From Glycomyces lechevalierae (GTDB taxonomy: Bacteria; Actinomycetota; Actinomycetes; Mycobacteriales; Micromonosporaceae): a DNA stretch of 64,000 bases. The position numbers and the translations under genes were made by a program. Within the stretch, counting starts at the first letter, position 1. Every line of letters starts with the position of its first letter. Shown piece after piece: positions 8,364 through 17,074 of the stretch. Below the pieces are notes generated by a model. That model saw only the letters and a list, made by a program, of their open reading frames with translations. It was not told the origin of the DNA and did no database searches. Location: positions 479,881 to 543,880 of the forward strand of contig NZ_JAPZVQ010000002.1 of the NCBI RefSeq assembly GCF_027622945.1. Direction: 5' to 3'.

Positions 8364-9455
8364 CTAGGCGGCCTCGCCGAGCTCGAGGACGCCTGCGCGG
8401 CGGGTGCGGGCGACGCCCGCGAGCGCCAGGATCTCCTGGGCCACATGCGCCTCGGCGAGCTCGCCGGGGGTGTAGACCGGGGCGTCCATGCCCGCCGTCG
8501 CCTCGCGGATCGCGAGCTGCGACTGCGTGAGCTTCCCGGACGCGGCGATCACCGGGAGTCCGAGGTTCCTCAGGTGCAGCGCGCCGTAGCGGGCGCCGGC
8601 GGCGTCGGCCGCGGCGAGGACCACGCCGTCGACGAGCTCGCGCACGAGCGGGTGCTCGAGGAGCGCGGAGGTCTCGGCCTGGAGGATGCCGTCGGCGATC
8701 TCCATGACCACGGCGTCGACGTCGTGCGCGGCGGCGTGGTGGTAGAGCGTCTGGGCGAGCTCGGCGAGCTCGGGCACCGGGATGCCCGCGGTCGTCGGGT
8801 AGCCGCCGTCGGTGAAGTCCGCCGCGACGACCGCGCCGGAGTCGCGGAACATCCACGGGTCGCCCCCGGCGCCGGTGCCGGTGATCTTGATGCCGGCGAC
8901 GCGGCGGCCGCCGCGCGACAGGCCGCGGATCACGCTGGCGGCGGTGGTGGACTTGCCGGCGTTCATGGAGGTGCCCACGACGCAGACCACCGGCGGGTGG
9001 TCGCCGAGGCCGAACGGCGCGAGGACGCTGTAGCGCCGCAGGTCGATCGGCACGCCCTCGCGGTCGGCGAGGATGCCCAGGGGCTCCAGCCGGGTCGGGG
9101 GGCGCATGTCGCCGTGGCGCGAGAGGACCTCGCCCGCGACGCCGCCGGCGGCGACGAGGTCCACGGACGTGCCGAGGACCTCGGGCACGCGGGACTCGTA
9201 CTGGTCGGGCGCGTAGCGCTCGCCGAAGGCCAGGAGGATCTCGTCCCCGGGGTAGATGGCGGCCTTGCGGCCGCTGGCGAGCTCGAGCCAGTTGTGGTGC
9301 CCGATCGCGTCGACCCGCGCGGCCAGGATGTGGCCGGGTCGGGGGGCGCATCCGTCGACCAGGGTCAGCCCGGGGGATGTCAGGTCGACATTCCGGACCG
9401 CGTAGGCGACTTTGAGCCGCGTGGCGAGCTCAGCGGAGAACTCACGAATGCGCAT
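8364..9455 (-). CDS. DUF1611 P-loop enzyme (DgcN-like)
   Basis: A 363-residue DUF1611 protein. Its N-terminal half is a Rossmann-like domain and the C-terminal half carries a clear P-loop, GTSMNAGKSTTA, near residue 145, followed by the family motif KITGTGAGGDPWMF and a conserved DGILQAETS stretch. Characterised relatives (DgcN) act on D-glutamate as an N-acetyltransferase with a partner epimerase; that reaction is family knowledge and no partner gene lies nearby. The ATG at 9455 is chosen because GGAG sits 5 nt upstream; an upstream in-frame extension of about 20 residues to 9515 looks non-coding. The gene stands alone between two hairpins. Confidence 0.8.
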   Translation of the reverse strand: MRIREFSAELATRLKVAYAVRNVDLTSPGLTLVDGCAPRPGHILAARVDAIGHHNWLELASGRKAAIYPGDEILLAFGERYAPDQYESRVPEVLGTSVDLVAAGGVAGEVLSRHGDMRPPTRLEPLGILADREGVPIDLRRYSVLAPFGLGDHPPVVCVVGTSMNAGKSTTAASVIRGLSRGGRRVAGIKITGTGAGGDPWMFRDSGAVVAADFTDGGYPTTAGIPVPELAELAQTLYHHAAAHDVDAVVMEIADGILQAETSALLEHPLVRELVDGVVLAAADAAGARYGALHLRNLGLPVIAASGKLTQSQLAIREATAGMDAPVYTPGELAEAHVAQEILALAGVARTRRAGVLELGEAA

Positions 9456-9512
9456 GCACACTCCAAAAAGGACAGAAAGGGTCAGCGGGAAGCACCCGCT
9501 TGAATGGAAGTA

Positions 9513-9523
9513 CACCAGTGGTG
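9513..9523. promoter_or_regulatory. Small palindrome upstream of the DUF1611 gene
   Basis: An 11-bp palindrome, CACCAGTGGTG, lies 58 bp upstream of the DUF1611 start, and a second short palindrome (ACCATGGT) lies at about 9533-9540. It could be an operator; no regulator gene is adjacent, so the assignment is weak. Confidence 0.3.
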
Positions 9524-9625
9524 CAGAACGTGACCATGGTGGTTTAGCGCAACGATCGCTGCGCTGTTGATGGACGAATATTACGGCCTGTGGTCAGGCT
9601 TGTAAAGAGTGGATCAGGTAAAACT

Positions 9626-9660
9626 GCGGCGGCGCCGGAGTGAACCTCCGACGCCGCCGC
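9626..9660 (-). terminator. Terminator of the siroheme synthase gene
   Basis: A 15-bp stem with a single mismatch and the 5-nt loop TGAAC, starting 26 bp after the stop of the leftward cysG-like gene. Stem and spacing are typical of a factor-independent terminator. Confidence 0.7.
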
Positions 9661-9685
9661 AATATCAGCTTCTACCTGCGAGAAC

Positions 9686-10879
9686 TCACAGTTCGCGAGC
9701 CCTCCCCGCGACGTCCCCGATGACGATGACGGACGGGTGGTGCGCTTCGGTGACGCCGAGGTCGGCGAGGGCGCATTCGCGGACGGTCTGGTTCTTCGTC
9801 GTCGCGTTCTCCACGATCCGCACCGGGGTCTCGGGGGCGCGGCCGCCCTCGATGAGCGCCGCGGCGATCGCGGCCCGGTTCTTGACGGCCATGAGCAGCA
9901 CGATCGTCCCGTTCCCGGCGCCCAGCGCGGTCCAGTTGACCTTGCTCTGCGGGCCCGGCGGCACATGGCCGGTGGCGACGGTGAAGTCGTGCACGACGCC
10001 GCGCTCGGTCACGGGGACACCGGCGGCGGCCGGTCCGGCGATGGAGGAGGAGAGGCCCGGGACGACCTCGACGGGCACCCCGGCCTCGAGGCACGCGTCG
10101 AGCTCTTCGGCGCCGCGGCCGAAGACGAACCCGTCGCCGCCCTTGAGCCGCACCACGAACTTGCCTTCGAGGGCGCGCTCGACCATGACGGCGTTGATCT
10201 GCTCCTGGGTGGTGTGCCGCCCGTACGGGAGCTTCGCGGCGTCGACGATCTCGACGTCCTCGCCGAGCATGTCGAGCAGTTCCTGCGGGGCGAGGCGGTC
10301 GGAGACGACCACTTCGGCCTGGCGGAGCAGTTCGAGGCCGCGGAGGGTGATGAGGTCGGCGTCGCCGGGGCCGGCGCCCACGAGGGCCACGCCGGCGGGG
10401 CGGGTGGTGCGGTTGCGGGGCGCCTCGATCTCGCCGGTGCGGAGCCCGGCGGCGACGGCGTCGCGCACGGCGGCGGCGCGGCGGGGGTCGCCGGAGGCGG
10501 AGACCGCGACGGAGACGCCGTCGAACTCGGCGTGCGCGAGGGTCCAGGCGTCGGAGGCCGCGGCGTCGTCGGCGCGCACGCACCAGGTGCGGCGGGCTTC
10601 AGCCTCGGCGGCGACGGCCGCGTTCACCTCGGGGGCGTCGGTGGCGGCGAGCACGAACCAGGCGTCGTCGCCGTCGCCGGAGCGCCACTCGCGCCGCTCC
10701 CATTGGATCTCGCCGGCGGCGGCGTAGTCCGAGAGCGTGGTGGTGGCCTCGGGGGCGACCAGCAGGACGCGGGCGCCGGCGGCCAGCAGGCGGGGGACCC
10801 GGCGCCCGGCGATGGAACCGCCGCCGACGACGAGCACCGACTTGCCCTGCAGCCGCAGCCCGATCTCGTAGACCGACAC
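9686..10879 (-). CDS. cysG: Siroheme synthase: uroporphyrinogen-III methyltransferase with precorrin-2 oxidase domain
   Basis: A 397-residue fusion. Residues 1-160 are the NAD-binding precorrin-2 dehydrogenase/ferrochelatase half (GGGSIAGRR near residue 19). From about residue 165 comes the SAM-dependent uroporphyrinogen-III C-methyltransferase, with VGAGPGDADLITLRGLELL, the VVSDRLA motif and a C-terminal ATxGHVPP-like segment. Together they convert uroporphyrinogen III towards siroheme, the cofactor of sulfite and nitrite reductases; the second half could also feed cobalamin synthesis. The GTG at 10879 has GGAGGAGG 6 nt upstream, so it is preferred over an upstream ATG at 10942. No nitrite or sulfite reductase gene is visible in the window. 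Confidence 0.9.
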   Translation of the reverse strand: MSVYEIGLRLQGKSVLVVGGGSIAGRRVPRLLAAGARVLLVAPEATTTLSDYAAAGEIQWERREWRSGDGDDAWFVLAATDAPEVNAAVAAEAEARRTWCVRADDAAASDAWTLAHAEFDGVSVAVSASGDPRRAAAVRDAVAAGLRTGEIEAPRNRTTRPAGVALVGAGPGDADLITLRGLELLRQAEVVVSDRLAPQELLDMLGEDVEIVDAAKLPYGRHTTQEQINAVMVERALEGKFVVRLKGGDGFVFGRGAEELDACLEAGVPVEVVPGLSSSIAGPAAAGVPVTERGVVHDFTVATGHVPPGPQSKVNWTALGAGNGTIVLLMAVKNRAAIAAALIEGGRAPETPVRIVENATTKNQTVRECALADLGVTEAHHPSVIVIGDVAGRAREL

Positions 10880-11087
10880 GTGTGCCTCCTCCAGCACTCC
10901 CAGTAAGACCCGCCAAGCGTATGCGGGTTTCGTCGCGGGCATCTAACCGGCGGATTGCGAGCCTGTTACGCGAAACCCGCGAGACGCGGCGGACTGGAGT
11001 GATGCGAGCACTCGTTACGTTCCTCGCCATCGGGAAAGCGACGCCAGTGGTCGTGAGGTTTTTCACCTTGCGGCCACCCATGTGCCC

Positions 11088-11093
11088 TAGGCT
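11088..11093 (+). promoter_or_regulatory. Leaderless -10 box of the penicillin-binding protein gene
   Basis: TAGGCT is followed by exactly 6 nt and then the ATG at 11100, with no Shine-Dalgarno sequence. This is the actinobacterial leaderless arrangement and supports the chosen start. Confidence 0.5.
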
Positions 11094-11099
11094 GGATAT

Positions 11100-13271
11100 A
11101 TGCGCGATCGACCCCGCCAGCACCGTGTGCCCGGACTGTCCGCACATGGGAGCGACGAACCCGGACCATCAGCCGAAGGCGTGTACGCGCTGTTGCGCAC
11201 GAGTCTGCTCGCCGGGCTCGCGATAGCCGCGCTCGTGTTCCCGCTCGCCGCCATGGCGGGCTTGAGCGCGAAAGCCGGGTTCGACTCGATCGACACGCTC
11301 TCCGTGGAGGTCACCGAGACCGACCCGCCGCTCACCTCGTACGTGTACGCGGCGGACGGCGAGACGCTCATCAGCCTCTTCTACGACGAGTTCCGCCGCC
11401 ACGTCACGCTCGACGAGGTCGCGCCCGTCATGCAGCAGGCCATGGTCTCCGCCGAGGACTCGCGGTTCTACACCCACAACGGCGTCGACTACCGGGGCAT
11501 CGTGCGCGCCATGGTCGCCAACAACTCCTCCGGCGGGGTCGAGCAGGGCGCCTCCACGATCACCATGCAGTACGTGCGCGGCGCGCTCCAGCTCAACGCC
11601 GAGACCATCGACGAGGTCATCGCCGCCACCGAGCAGACCGCCGTGCGCAAGCTCCGCGAGGCCCGCCTCGCGATGGCCGTCGAGGAGCAGCTCACCAAGG
11701 ACGAGATCCTCGAGCGCTACCTCAACCAGGCGTACTTCGGGCACAACGCGTACGGGATCTTCGCGGCCGCCCAGGTGTACTTCTCCAAGCATCCGTCCGA
11801 CCTCAACCTGCAGGAGGCGGCCACGCTCGCCGGGCTCGTGCAGGCCCCGTCCGCGTACGACCCGATCACCTCGGACCAGACGCAGGCGCTCGCGCGCCGC
11901 AACTGGGTGCTCGACCGCATGGTCGACATCGACTACCTCTCGCGCGGCGACGCCTCCGAGGTGCGCGGCCTGCCGATCGAGCTCGACGTCTCCGACCCGC
12001 CCAACTCGTGCATCGGGATCGAGGGCACGCCCAGCGAGTTCGGGTTCTTCTGCGACTACTTCCGCCGGTGGTGGCGCGAGCAGGACGCCTTCGGGGCGAC
12101 CCCGGCCGAACGCGAACGCGAACTGCGCCAAGGCGGGTACACGATCATCACCACGCTCGACCCCGAGCTGCAGACGATGGTGAACAAGACCGTCAACAAC
12201 GCCAAGAGCGAGGAGTCGAAGTTCGCGCACGGCGCGGTGGTCATGGAGCCGGGCACGGGCAGGATCAAGGCGCTGGGACTGAACCGCACCTTCTCTTACG
12301 ACCAGTCGCACAACGGCCCGCACTCGAACCCGTCCTTCGACCGCAAGGGCAACTACCCGAACACGGTGAACCCGGTGCTCGGCGGCGGCGCCGAGGGCGG
12401 GTACCAGGCCGGTTCGACGTTCAAGATCTTCACGATGCTCGCCGCGCTCGACGCGGGCTATCCGCTCAACTACAACATCTACTCGCCCAACCAGGTCAGA
12501 ACGAGCTTCGTCTCGGCGACGACCGCGTGCGGCGGGCGCTGGTGCCCGAAGAACGGCTCGGCCTCCATGGCCGGCAACCGCGACATGTGGTCCGGGTTCG
12601 GGATGTCGGTGAACACGTACTTCGCGCAGCTCATCGACAGGGTCGGGGCCGACAAGACCGTGGAGATGGCCGAACGGATGGGCCTGAAATGGCGATCCGA
12701 GGGCGACGCGTACTACGCCTCCCCGGAGCGGCGCGCGGGCTGGGGGCCGTTCACGCTGGGCGTCTCCGACGTGCAGCCGATCGAGATGACGAACGTGTTC
12801 AACACGCTCGCCTCCGAGGGCCTCTACTGCGAGCCGATACCGGCGATGCGCATCATCGACCCGGAAGGCCAGGAGCTCGACGCCGCCTCGCCGCGCTGCC
12901 ACCAGGAGCTCGACAAGGACGTGGCGCGGGCCGCGACCGACGCGGCCCGGTGCGTCACCCAGACCGCCCGCAAGGGCGCGCAGTGCGGGTCCTGGGGCAC
13001 CTCGCCGATCGTCGGCAAGCTGGCCGGGCGGCCCGTGGCCGGCAAGTCCGGTACGACGGACAACAACCGGACCTCGTGGTTCCTGGGCTACACGCCGCAG
13101 TTGACGGTGGGGGCGTTCATGGCGGACCCGGACTACATCTTCAACGCGGTGGGGACGGGGAACGCGACCGTCTCGAAGCAGACCGTAGGCACGATCTTCA
13201 GGGAGGCCTTGAAGGGTCAGCCGGAGGTCAAGTTCAAACCGCCGTCACGCGACATCATGTACGGGGATTGA
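11100..13271 (+). CDS. Class A penicillin-binding protein (bifunctional transglycosylase/transpeptidase)
   Basis: A 723-residue bifunctional peptidoglycan synthase. A short cytoplasmic tail precedes a membrane anchor (about residues 31-55). The GT51 transglycosylase has EDSRFYTHNGVD (119-130, catalytic Glu) and QGASTITMQ (149-157). The transpeptidase domain carries SxxK as STFK (Ser439-Lys442), SxN as SVN (503-505) and KSGTT (649-653), all intact. There is no PASTA domain. It polymerises and cross-links cell-wall glycan at the outer face of the membrane. The ATG is only 6 nt after a TAGGCT box, so the mRNA is probably leaderless. Its 3' end overlaps the convergent SURF1 gene by 17 bp. Confidence 0.95.
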   Translation: MRDRPRQHRVPGLSAHGSDEPGPSAEGVYALLRTSLLAGLAIAALVFPLAAMAGLSAKAGFDSIDTLSVEVTETDPPLTSYVYAADGETLISLFYDEFRRHVTLDEVAPVMQQAMVSAEDSRFYTHNGVDYRGIVRAMVANNSSGGVEQGASTITMQYVRGALQLNAETIDEVIAATEQTAVRKLREARLAMAVEEQLTKDEILERYLNQAYFGHNAYGIFAAAQVYFSKHPSDLNLQEAATLAGLVQAPSAYDPITSDQTQALARRNWVLDRMVDIDYLSRGDASEVRGLPIELDVSDPPNSCIGIEGTPSEFGFFCDYFRRWWREQDAFGATPAERERELRQGGYTIITTLDPELQTMVNKTVNNAKSEESKFAHGAVVMEPGTGRIKALGLNRTFSYDQSHNGPHSNPSFDRKGNYPNTVNPVLGGGAEGGYQAGSTFKIFTMLAALDAGYPLNYNIYSPNQVRTSFVSATTACGGRWCPKNGSASMAGNRDMWSGFGMSVNTYFAQLIDRVGADKTVEMAERMGLKWRSEGDAYYASPERRAGWGPFTLGVSDVQPIEMTNVFNTLASEGLYCEPIPAMRIIDPEGQELDAASPRCHQELDKDVARAATDAARCVTQTARKGAQCGSWGTSPIVGKLAGRPVAGKSGTTDNNRTSWFLGYTPQLTVGAFMADPDYIFNAVGTGNATVSKQTVGTIFREALKGQPEVKFKPPSRDIMYGD

Positions 13272-14085
13272 CGGCCTCGGCATCGTCAGCGGCCTCCGGC
13301 TCCTCGCCGGGGGCCGCTTCCTTTTCGGCGTCCTCGGCGGCACTGTCCTCGATGATGCCGTCCTCGGCGGTGTCCATGTCGCGGCGCTCGCGGCGCGCGA
13401 GCACGACCCAGCCGACCGGGACCATCGCCGCGAACAGCGCCCACTGGACGGCGTACGAGTAGTTCTGCCAGTCCTTGAACGACGGGGTCTCGAGCGCGGT
13501 GAAGCCCTCGGCCGGCTCGATGTCGGCCACCCACGCTGAACGCAGGTCGTAGTCGAAGCGGTCCTCGAACATGTCGAGGCTCAGCCGGCGCGATTCGAGG
13601 TGCCCGTCGACCTCGGTGATCGAGCCGCCTGCGGGCTCGGACTCGTAGACGCGGCCGGTCACGGTGACCTCGCCGGACGGCGCGGCCGGGTAGTCGGGCA
13701 CGTGCCCGGTGTTCTCGGAGGCGACGAAACCGCGGTCGACCAGGAGCGCCGAACCGTCCGCGAGGACGAGCGGGGTGACGATCTCGAAGCCGTTGAGGCT
13801 GTTGTTGGTCTGGGCGCGCAGCACGATCTCGTGCTCGGTGTCGTAGACGCCGGTGGCCTCCACGAGGGTCCAGCGCTCGTCGTCGTCCAGGGGCTCGCCG
13901 GCGGGCAGGACCTCGTCGACGGGGGCGGCGACCGTGCTGTTCTCGATGACCTCGTTCGCGGCGGCGCGCTGCACGGCGCGGCCCCACTGCCACTGGGAGA
14001 GCAGCACGCAGACGACCATCACGACCAGGCCCGCCAGGGTGAGCAGGAGCCAGCGCGGTGCGAGGACGAATCGGTAACGCTGCAT
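13255..14085 (-). CDS. SURF1 family protein
   Basis: A 276-residue SURF1 protein: an N-terminal helix (residues 10-32, ending SQWQWGRA, the family signature), an external domain with FEIVTPLVLADGSALLVDRGFV, and a C-terminal helix (about 220-238) with QWALFAAMVPVGW. SURF1 assists assembly of cytochrome c oxidase, probably in haem a handling. The tail after the last helix is acidic. An in-frame GTG directly precedes the ATG at 14085, so the start is uncertain by one codon. It overlaps the penicillin-binding protein gene tail to tail by 17 bp. Confidence 0.9.
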   Translation of the reverse strand: MQRYRFVLAPRWLLLTLAGLVVMVVCVLLSQWQWGRAVQRAAANEVIENSTVAAPVDEVLPAGEPLDDDERWTLVEATGVYDTEHEIVLRAQTNNSLNGFEIVTPLVLADGSALLVDRGFVASENTGHVPDYPAAPSGEVTVTGRVYESEPAGGSITEVDGHLESRRLSLDMFEDRFDYDLRSAWVADIEPAEGFTALETPSFKDWQNYSYAVQWALFAAMVPVGWVVLARRERRDMDTAEDGIIEDSAAEDAEKEAAPGEEPEAADDAEAVNPRT

Positions 14086-14124
14086 CACGCCGCCGAGTGT
14101 AGACCGGGCTTAGACTTGCGCCCC

Positions 14125-15465
14125 ATGAGCGATGTAGTGAATGCGGTGCGCGCCGCCATGCCTGCCGTGCGCGCCGATCTGGAGGCCCTCGTCAAGATCC
14201 CGGCGATCGCCTTCGACGGACTCGACCACGAGCCGGTCCGCCAGGGCGCGAACGCCGTCCAGCGGCTCCTCGAGGACGCCGGAGCCGCCGAGACCCGGCA
14301 GCTCTCCCACGGCGGCGGGCAGCCGAGCGTGTACGCGCACTTCCCCGCCCCCGCGGGCCAGCCGACGGTGCTGCTGTACGCCCACCAGGACGTGCAGCCG
14401 GTCGGCGACCTCGCCAAATGGGTACAGCCCGACCCGTTCACCGTGGTCGAGAAGGACGGGCGGCTGTACGGCCGCGGCGTCGCCGACGACAAGGCCGGGG
14501 TGATGGCGCACATCGCCGCGCTGCGCGCCTTCGGCGGGAAGCCTCCCGTGGGAGTCAAGCTCCTCATCGAAGGCGAGGAGGAGTTCGGCTCCCCCACCCT
14601 CGAAGGGCTGCTGCGCGACCACCAGGAGCTCCTGGCCGCCGACGTCGTCGTGATCGCCGACTCCCAGAACTGGCGCACGGAGGTCCCGGCCCTCACCACC
14701 ACCCTGCGCGGGGTCATCAACGTGTACGTGGAGGTCTCGCTCCTCAACGGCGCGGTGCACTCGGGGATGTTCGGCGGGCCGGTGCCGGACGCGCTGACCG
14801 CGCTCGCGCGGCTCATCGCCACCTTGCATGACGACAACGGTGACGTGGCCGTCGCGGGGCTCGCCTCCGGTCGCAGCTCGGACCTCGACTACGACGAGGC
14901 GGCGCTGCGCCACGAGGCCGGGATGCTGCCGGGCACCGAGTTCATCGGGACCGGGCGGCTCACGGAGCGGCTGTGGTCGAAGCCGACCGCGACGGTGCTC
15001 GGGATCGACGCGCCGGGCGCGGCGGAGTCGGCGAACGCGCTGCAGCCCAAGGCCCGCGCGAAGGTCTCGTTCCGGCTCGCCGCCGGCGACTCGGCGGCGA
15101 ACGCCCTCAAGGCCGTCGAGGAGCACTTCCGGGCGAACGCGCCTTGGGGCGCCGAGGTCACGGTCGTTCCCGAAGGGGGCCTTGGCGACCCGTGCGCGAT
15201 CGACGCGACCGGCCCGTCCTTCGACGCCGCGCGCGCCGCGTTCGCGGAGGCGTGGGACGGCACCGAGCCCGTCGAGATCGGCGTGGGCGGCTCGATCCCG
15301 ATGATCGCCACGTTCCAGGAACTGTTCCCGGAGGCCGCGATCCTGGTCACGGGCGTTGAGGACCAGTACTCGAACCCGCACGGCCCCAACGAGTCGCTCG
15401 ACATCAAGATGTTCGAGCGGGTCTGCGTGGCCGAAGCGCTCCTGCTGGAGAAGCTCAAGCGTTGA
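14125..15465 (+). CDS. M20 family metallopeptidase (dipeptidase)
   Basis: A 446-residue M20 peptidase. Metal-binding motifs are YAHQDVQPVGD (first His), GRGVADDKAG (bridging Asp), EGEEEFGSP (catalytic Glu and ligand) and a C-terminal SNPHGPNE His, with the usual dimerisation insert between (NVYVEVSLLNGAVHSGMFG). This is the pattern of cytosolic non-specific dipeptidases and carnosinase-like enzymes, with two zinc ions. The ATG at 14125 lies 8 nt after TAGACT, so translation may be leaderless. It is divergent from SURF1 and ends before a strong bidirectional terminator. Confidence 0.92.
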   Translation: MSDVVNAVRAAMPAVRADLEALVKIPAIAFDGLDHEPVRQGANAVQRLLEDAGAAETRQLSHGGGQPSVYAHFPAPAGQPTVLLYAHQDVQPVGDLAKWVQPDPFTVVEKDGRLYGRGVADDKAGVMAHIAALRAFGGKPPVGVKLLIEGEEEFGSPTLEGLLRDHQELLAADVVVIADSQNWRTEVPALTTTLRGVINVYVEVSLLNGAVHSGMFGGPVPDALTALARLIATLHDDNGDVAVAGLASGRSSDLDYDEAALRHEAGMLPGTEFIGTGRLTERLWSKPTATVLGIDAPGAAESANALQPKARAKVSFRLAAGDSAANALKAVEEHFRANAPWGAEVTVVPEGGLGDPCAIDATGPSFDAARAAFAEAWDGTEPVEIGVGGSIPMIATFQELFPEAAILVTGVEDQYSNPHGPNESLDIKMFERVCVAEALLLEKLKR

Positions 15466-15472
15466 GGAGACA

Positions 15473-15509
15473 GGGAACGGGCCGGTCCACAATGGGCCGG
15501 CCCGTTCCC
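15473..15509. terminator. Bidirectional terminator between M20 and M48 peptidase genes
   Basis: A perfect 13-bp stem (GGGAACGGGCCGG and its complement) with an 11-nt loop, between two convergent genes that end at 15465 and 15516. Confidence 0.8.
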
Positions 15510-15515
15510 GTTCGT

Positions 15516-16520
15516 CTAGAACCCTTCGCGGACCTTCCGCAGCACTCTCGCGAGCGGGTCGCCCGAGGTCTGGAACGCGGCGCGGTACGAGTTCGCGGCG
15601 GCCTTGGCCTCGGCCGCCATCGAGGCGTCCTTGTCGTCCTCGCGCTTCGGGTACTCTCCGGCGAGGTAGTCGCGGTACTCGCCCTCGTCGATCCACGTCT
15701 TGACGGCCGCCGCGCGCGCGACGGCGAAGTCGTGGCTGCGCTGCTCGAGGAGCATGAGCTTGAGGAAGCTGTCGCGCAGGTCCCCGCCGGTCTCGAACTC
15801 CTTGGCCTGCTCCAGGAACGCCGCGGTGTCCACATCGTGCAGGTCGCCGCCGCCGGCGAGCTTCGCCATGACGCGGATCGCGGCGGCCGGGTCCTGCACC
15901 GCGAGCGCCCCGGCCCGGTCGGCCGAGAGCTCGGACTTGCGGGCCCATTCGTAGAGCGCGGCGGTGATGACCCGCAGGCCCACGACGCCGACCGGGATCC
16001 ACGCGACCGAGGTGGTCAGCCGCACCAGGACCATGAGGAGGGTGCGGTACAGGCCGTGCCCGGAGAGGGCGTGCCCCAGCTCGTGCGCGAGGAGGAACTT
16101 GAGTTCGGCGTCGTCGAGCAGCTCGATCGAGCCGGAGTTGACGACGACGACCGGCTTGTCGATGCCGATGCACATCCCGCCCAGGTCGGGGTCGCGGGTG
16201 ATGTAGAGGTCCGGCAGCTCCGCGGCGTCGAGGACGGCGCCGACCTGCTGGTAGGCCTCGTAGACGCGCGAGTACTGGTGGCGGTCGACGCGGATCGAGG
16301 AGCCCATGAGGCTCAGGCGCAGCGCCCGCTCGGAGACCATCCCGGAGACCTTGCGGAGGACGATGTCGAAGCCGCGCAGCTCCCGCAGGGCCACCAGCGC
16401 GCCGCGGTCGGCGGGGTGCTCCCAGGCCCGGGTCGATATGCCGCGCAGGATGACCGGCCCGCGAGCCGGATCCCTGATCTCGACCGGACCGCCTTCGGCC
16501 GGTGACTGGTCGTCGCTCAT
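15516..16520 (-). CDS. M48 family zinc metalloprotease
   Basis: A 334-residue M48 protease with HELGHALSGHG (zinc ligands and catalytic Glu) near residue 146, two hydrophobic helices right after it, and the third ligand Glu in KSELSADRAG. M48 enzymes (HtpX/Ste24-like) are membrane-bound proteases involved in membrane protein quality control. The cytosolic N-terminal part, about 100 residues with many Arg, resembles actinobacterial M48 members rather than HtpX itself. GAGGAG sits 5 nt upstream of the ATG at 16520. Two C-terminal helical segments rich in Ala and Glu carry no recognisable motif. Confidence 0.9.
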   Translation of the reverse strand: MSDDQSPAEGGPVEIRDPARGPVILRGISTRAWEHPADRGALVALRELRGFDIVLRKVSGMVSERALRLSLMGSSIRVDRHQYSRVYEAYQQVGAVLDAAELPDLYITRDPDLGGMCIGIDKPVVVVNSGSIELLDDAELKFLLAHELGHALSGHGLYRTLLMVLVRLTTSVAWIPVGVVGLRVITAALYEWARKSELSADRAGALAVQDPAAAIRVMAKLAGGGDLHDVDTAAFLEQAKEFETGGDLRDSFLKLMLLEQRSHDFAVARAAAVKTWIDEGEYRDYLAGEYPKREDDKDASMAAEAKAAANSYRAAFQTSGDPLARVLRKVREGF

Positions 16521-16935
16521 GCCCGCTCCTCACGGTTGGCTCTGCTGCAAGTGTGGCACGCCGACGCCAGTCGTGACGTCACCGCGCGAACCGCACGCCC
16601 CCAGGGCGTTCCGCGCCGCGCCGTCGCGGCCGTGTCGGGTTTCACCCGGGAAGTCCGCAAGGGCGCCAAGCAGTTACGACGCATAGCGGGCATTGCCGCC
16701 CACAAGGGGGCGAGATAACGAATCGGCGTCAACACGCCGCACTCCGCTTGACACCCACGCCCGCAAGGACTACTCATTGATACGGGTCAGCAATTCCGGG
16801 GCGTCGTGGAGAATCGTTTGGGGTGTTCTTGCGACGCCCCGTATCCATGCCCTCTTCATGGCTCCCGGGTCCCCCGACGGACCCGTCCCCGGGTATTCTT
16901 ACCGCTGGCGCGGCCCGCTGTGCGGCCCCCGCCCG
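16521..16935. other. Intergenic region upstream of tRNA-Arg
   Basis: About 415 bp between the M48 gene start and the tRNA. It holds the leftward M48 promoter and, on the plus strand, a TTGACA-like sequence at about 16749, which lies rather far upstream of the tRNA. A 56-codon open frame at 16551-16718 has no ribosome binding site and I do not accept it as a gene. Confidence 0.5.
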
Positions 16936-17009
16936 GCGCCCGTAGCTCAGCTGGATAGAGCACTGGACTTCTAATCCAATGGTCGCAGGTTCGAATCCTG
17001 CCGGGCGCG
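16936..17009 (+). tRNA. tRNA-Arg (anticodon TCT)
   Basis: A 7-bp acceptor stem (GCGCCCG with CGGGCGC) encloses a D-arm (AGCTCAGCTGGATAGAGCA), an anticodon loop CTTCTAA giving anticodon TCT, and a T-arm with GGTTCGAATCC. The discriminator base is G and CCA is not encoded. It reads the rare arginine codon AGA in this high-GC genome. Confidence 0.95.
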
Positions 17010-17074
17010 CCGCTTATCGCGCATCGGGCCATTGGTTCTCGCGACCGCCGGTTCCGGCATTCGCCCGTCCGTCC

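Noticed and set aside
10880-11099. Riboswitch upstream of the siroheme synthase
   Set aside because: The leader is short and I see no cobalamin-box or other conserved riboswitch core.
10882-11226. Cys-rich frame before the penicillin-binding protein gene that recalls WhiB
   Set aside because: The Cys spacing (PDCPH, TRCCARVC) does not fit the WhiB C-Xn-CxxC-x5-C pattern and most of it overlaps the start of the penicillin-binding protein in another frame.
14110-16533. An 807-codon minus-strand open frame across the M20 and M48 genes
   Set aside because: Arg/Pro/Gly-rich antisense reading; the two peptidase genes with intact metal motifs explain the DNA.
16551-16718. A 56-codon plus-strand frame with a basic C-terminus upstream of tRNA-Arg
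   Set aside because: No ribosome binding site or leaderless box at a usable start and only moderate GC3; I could not support it as a gene.
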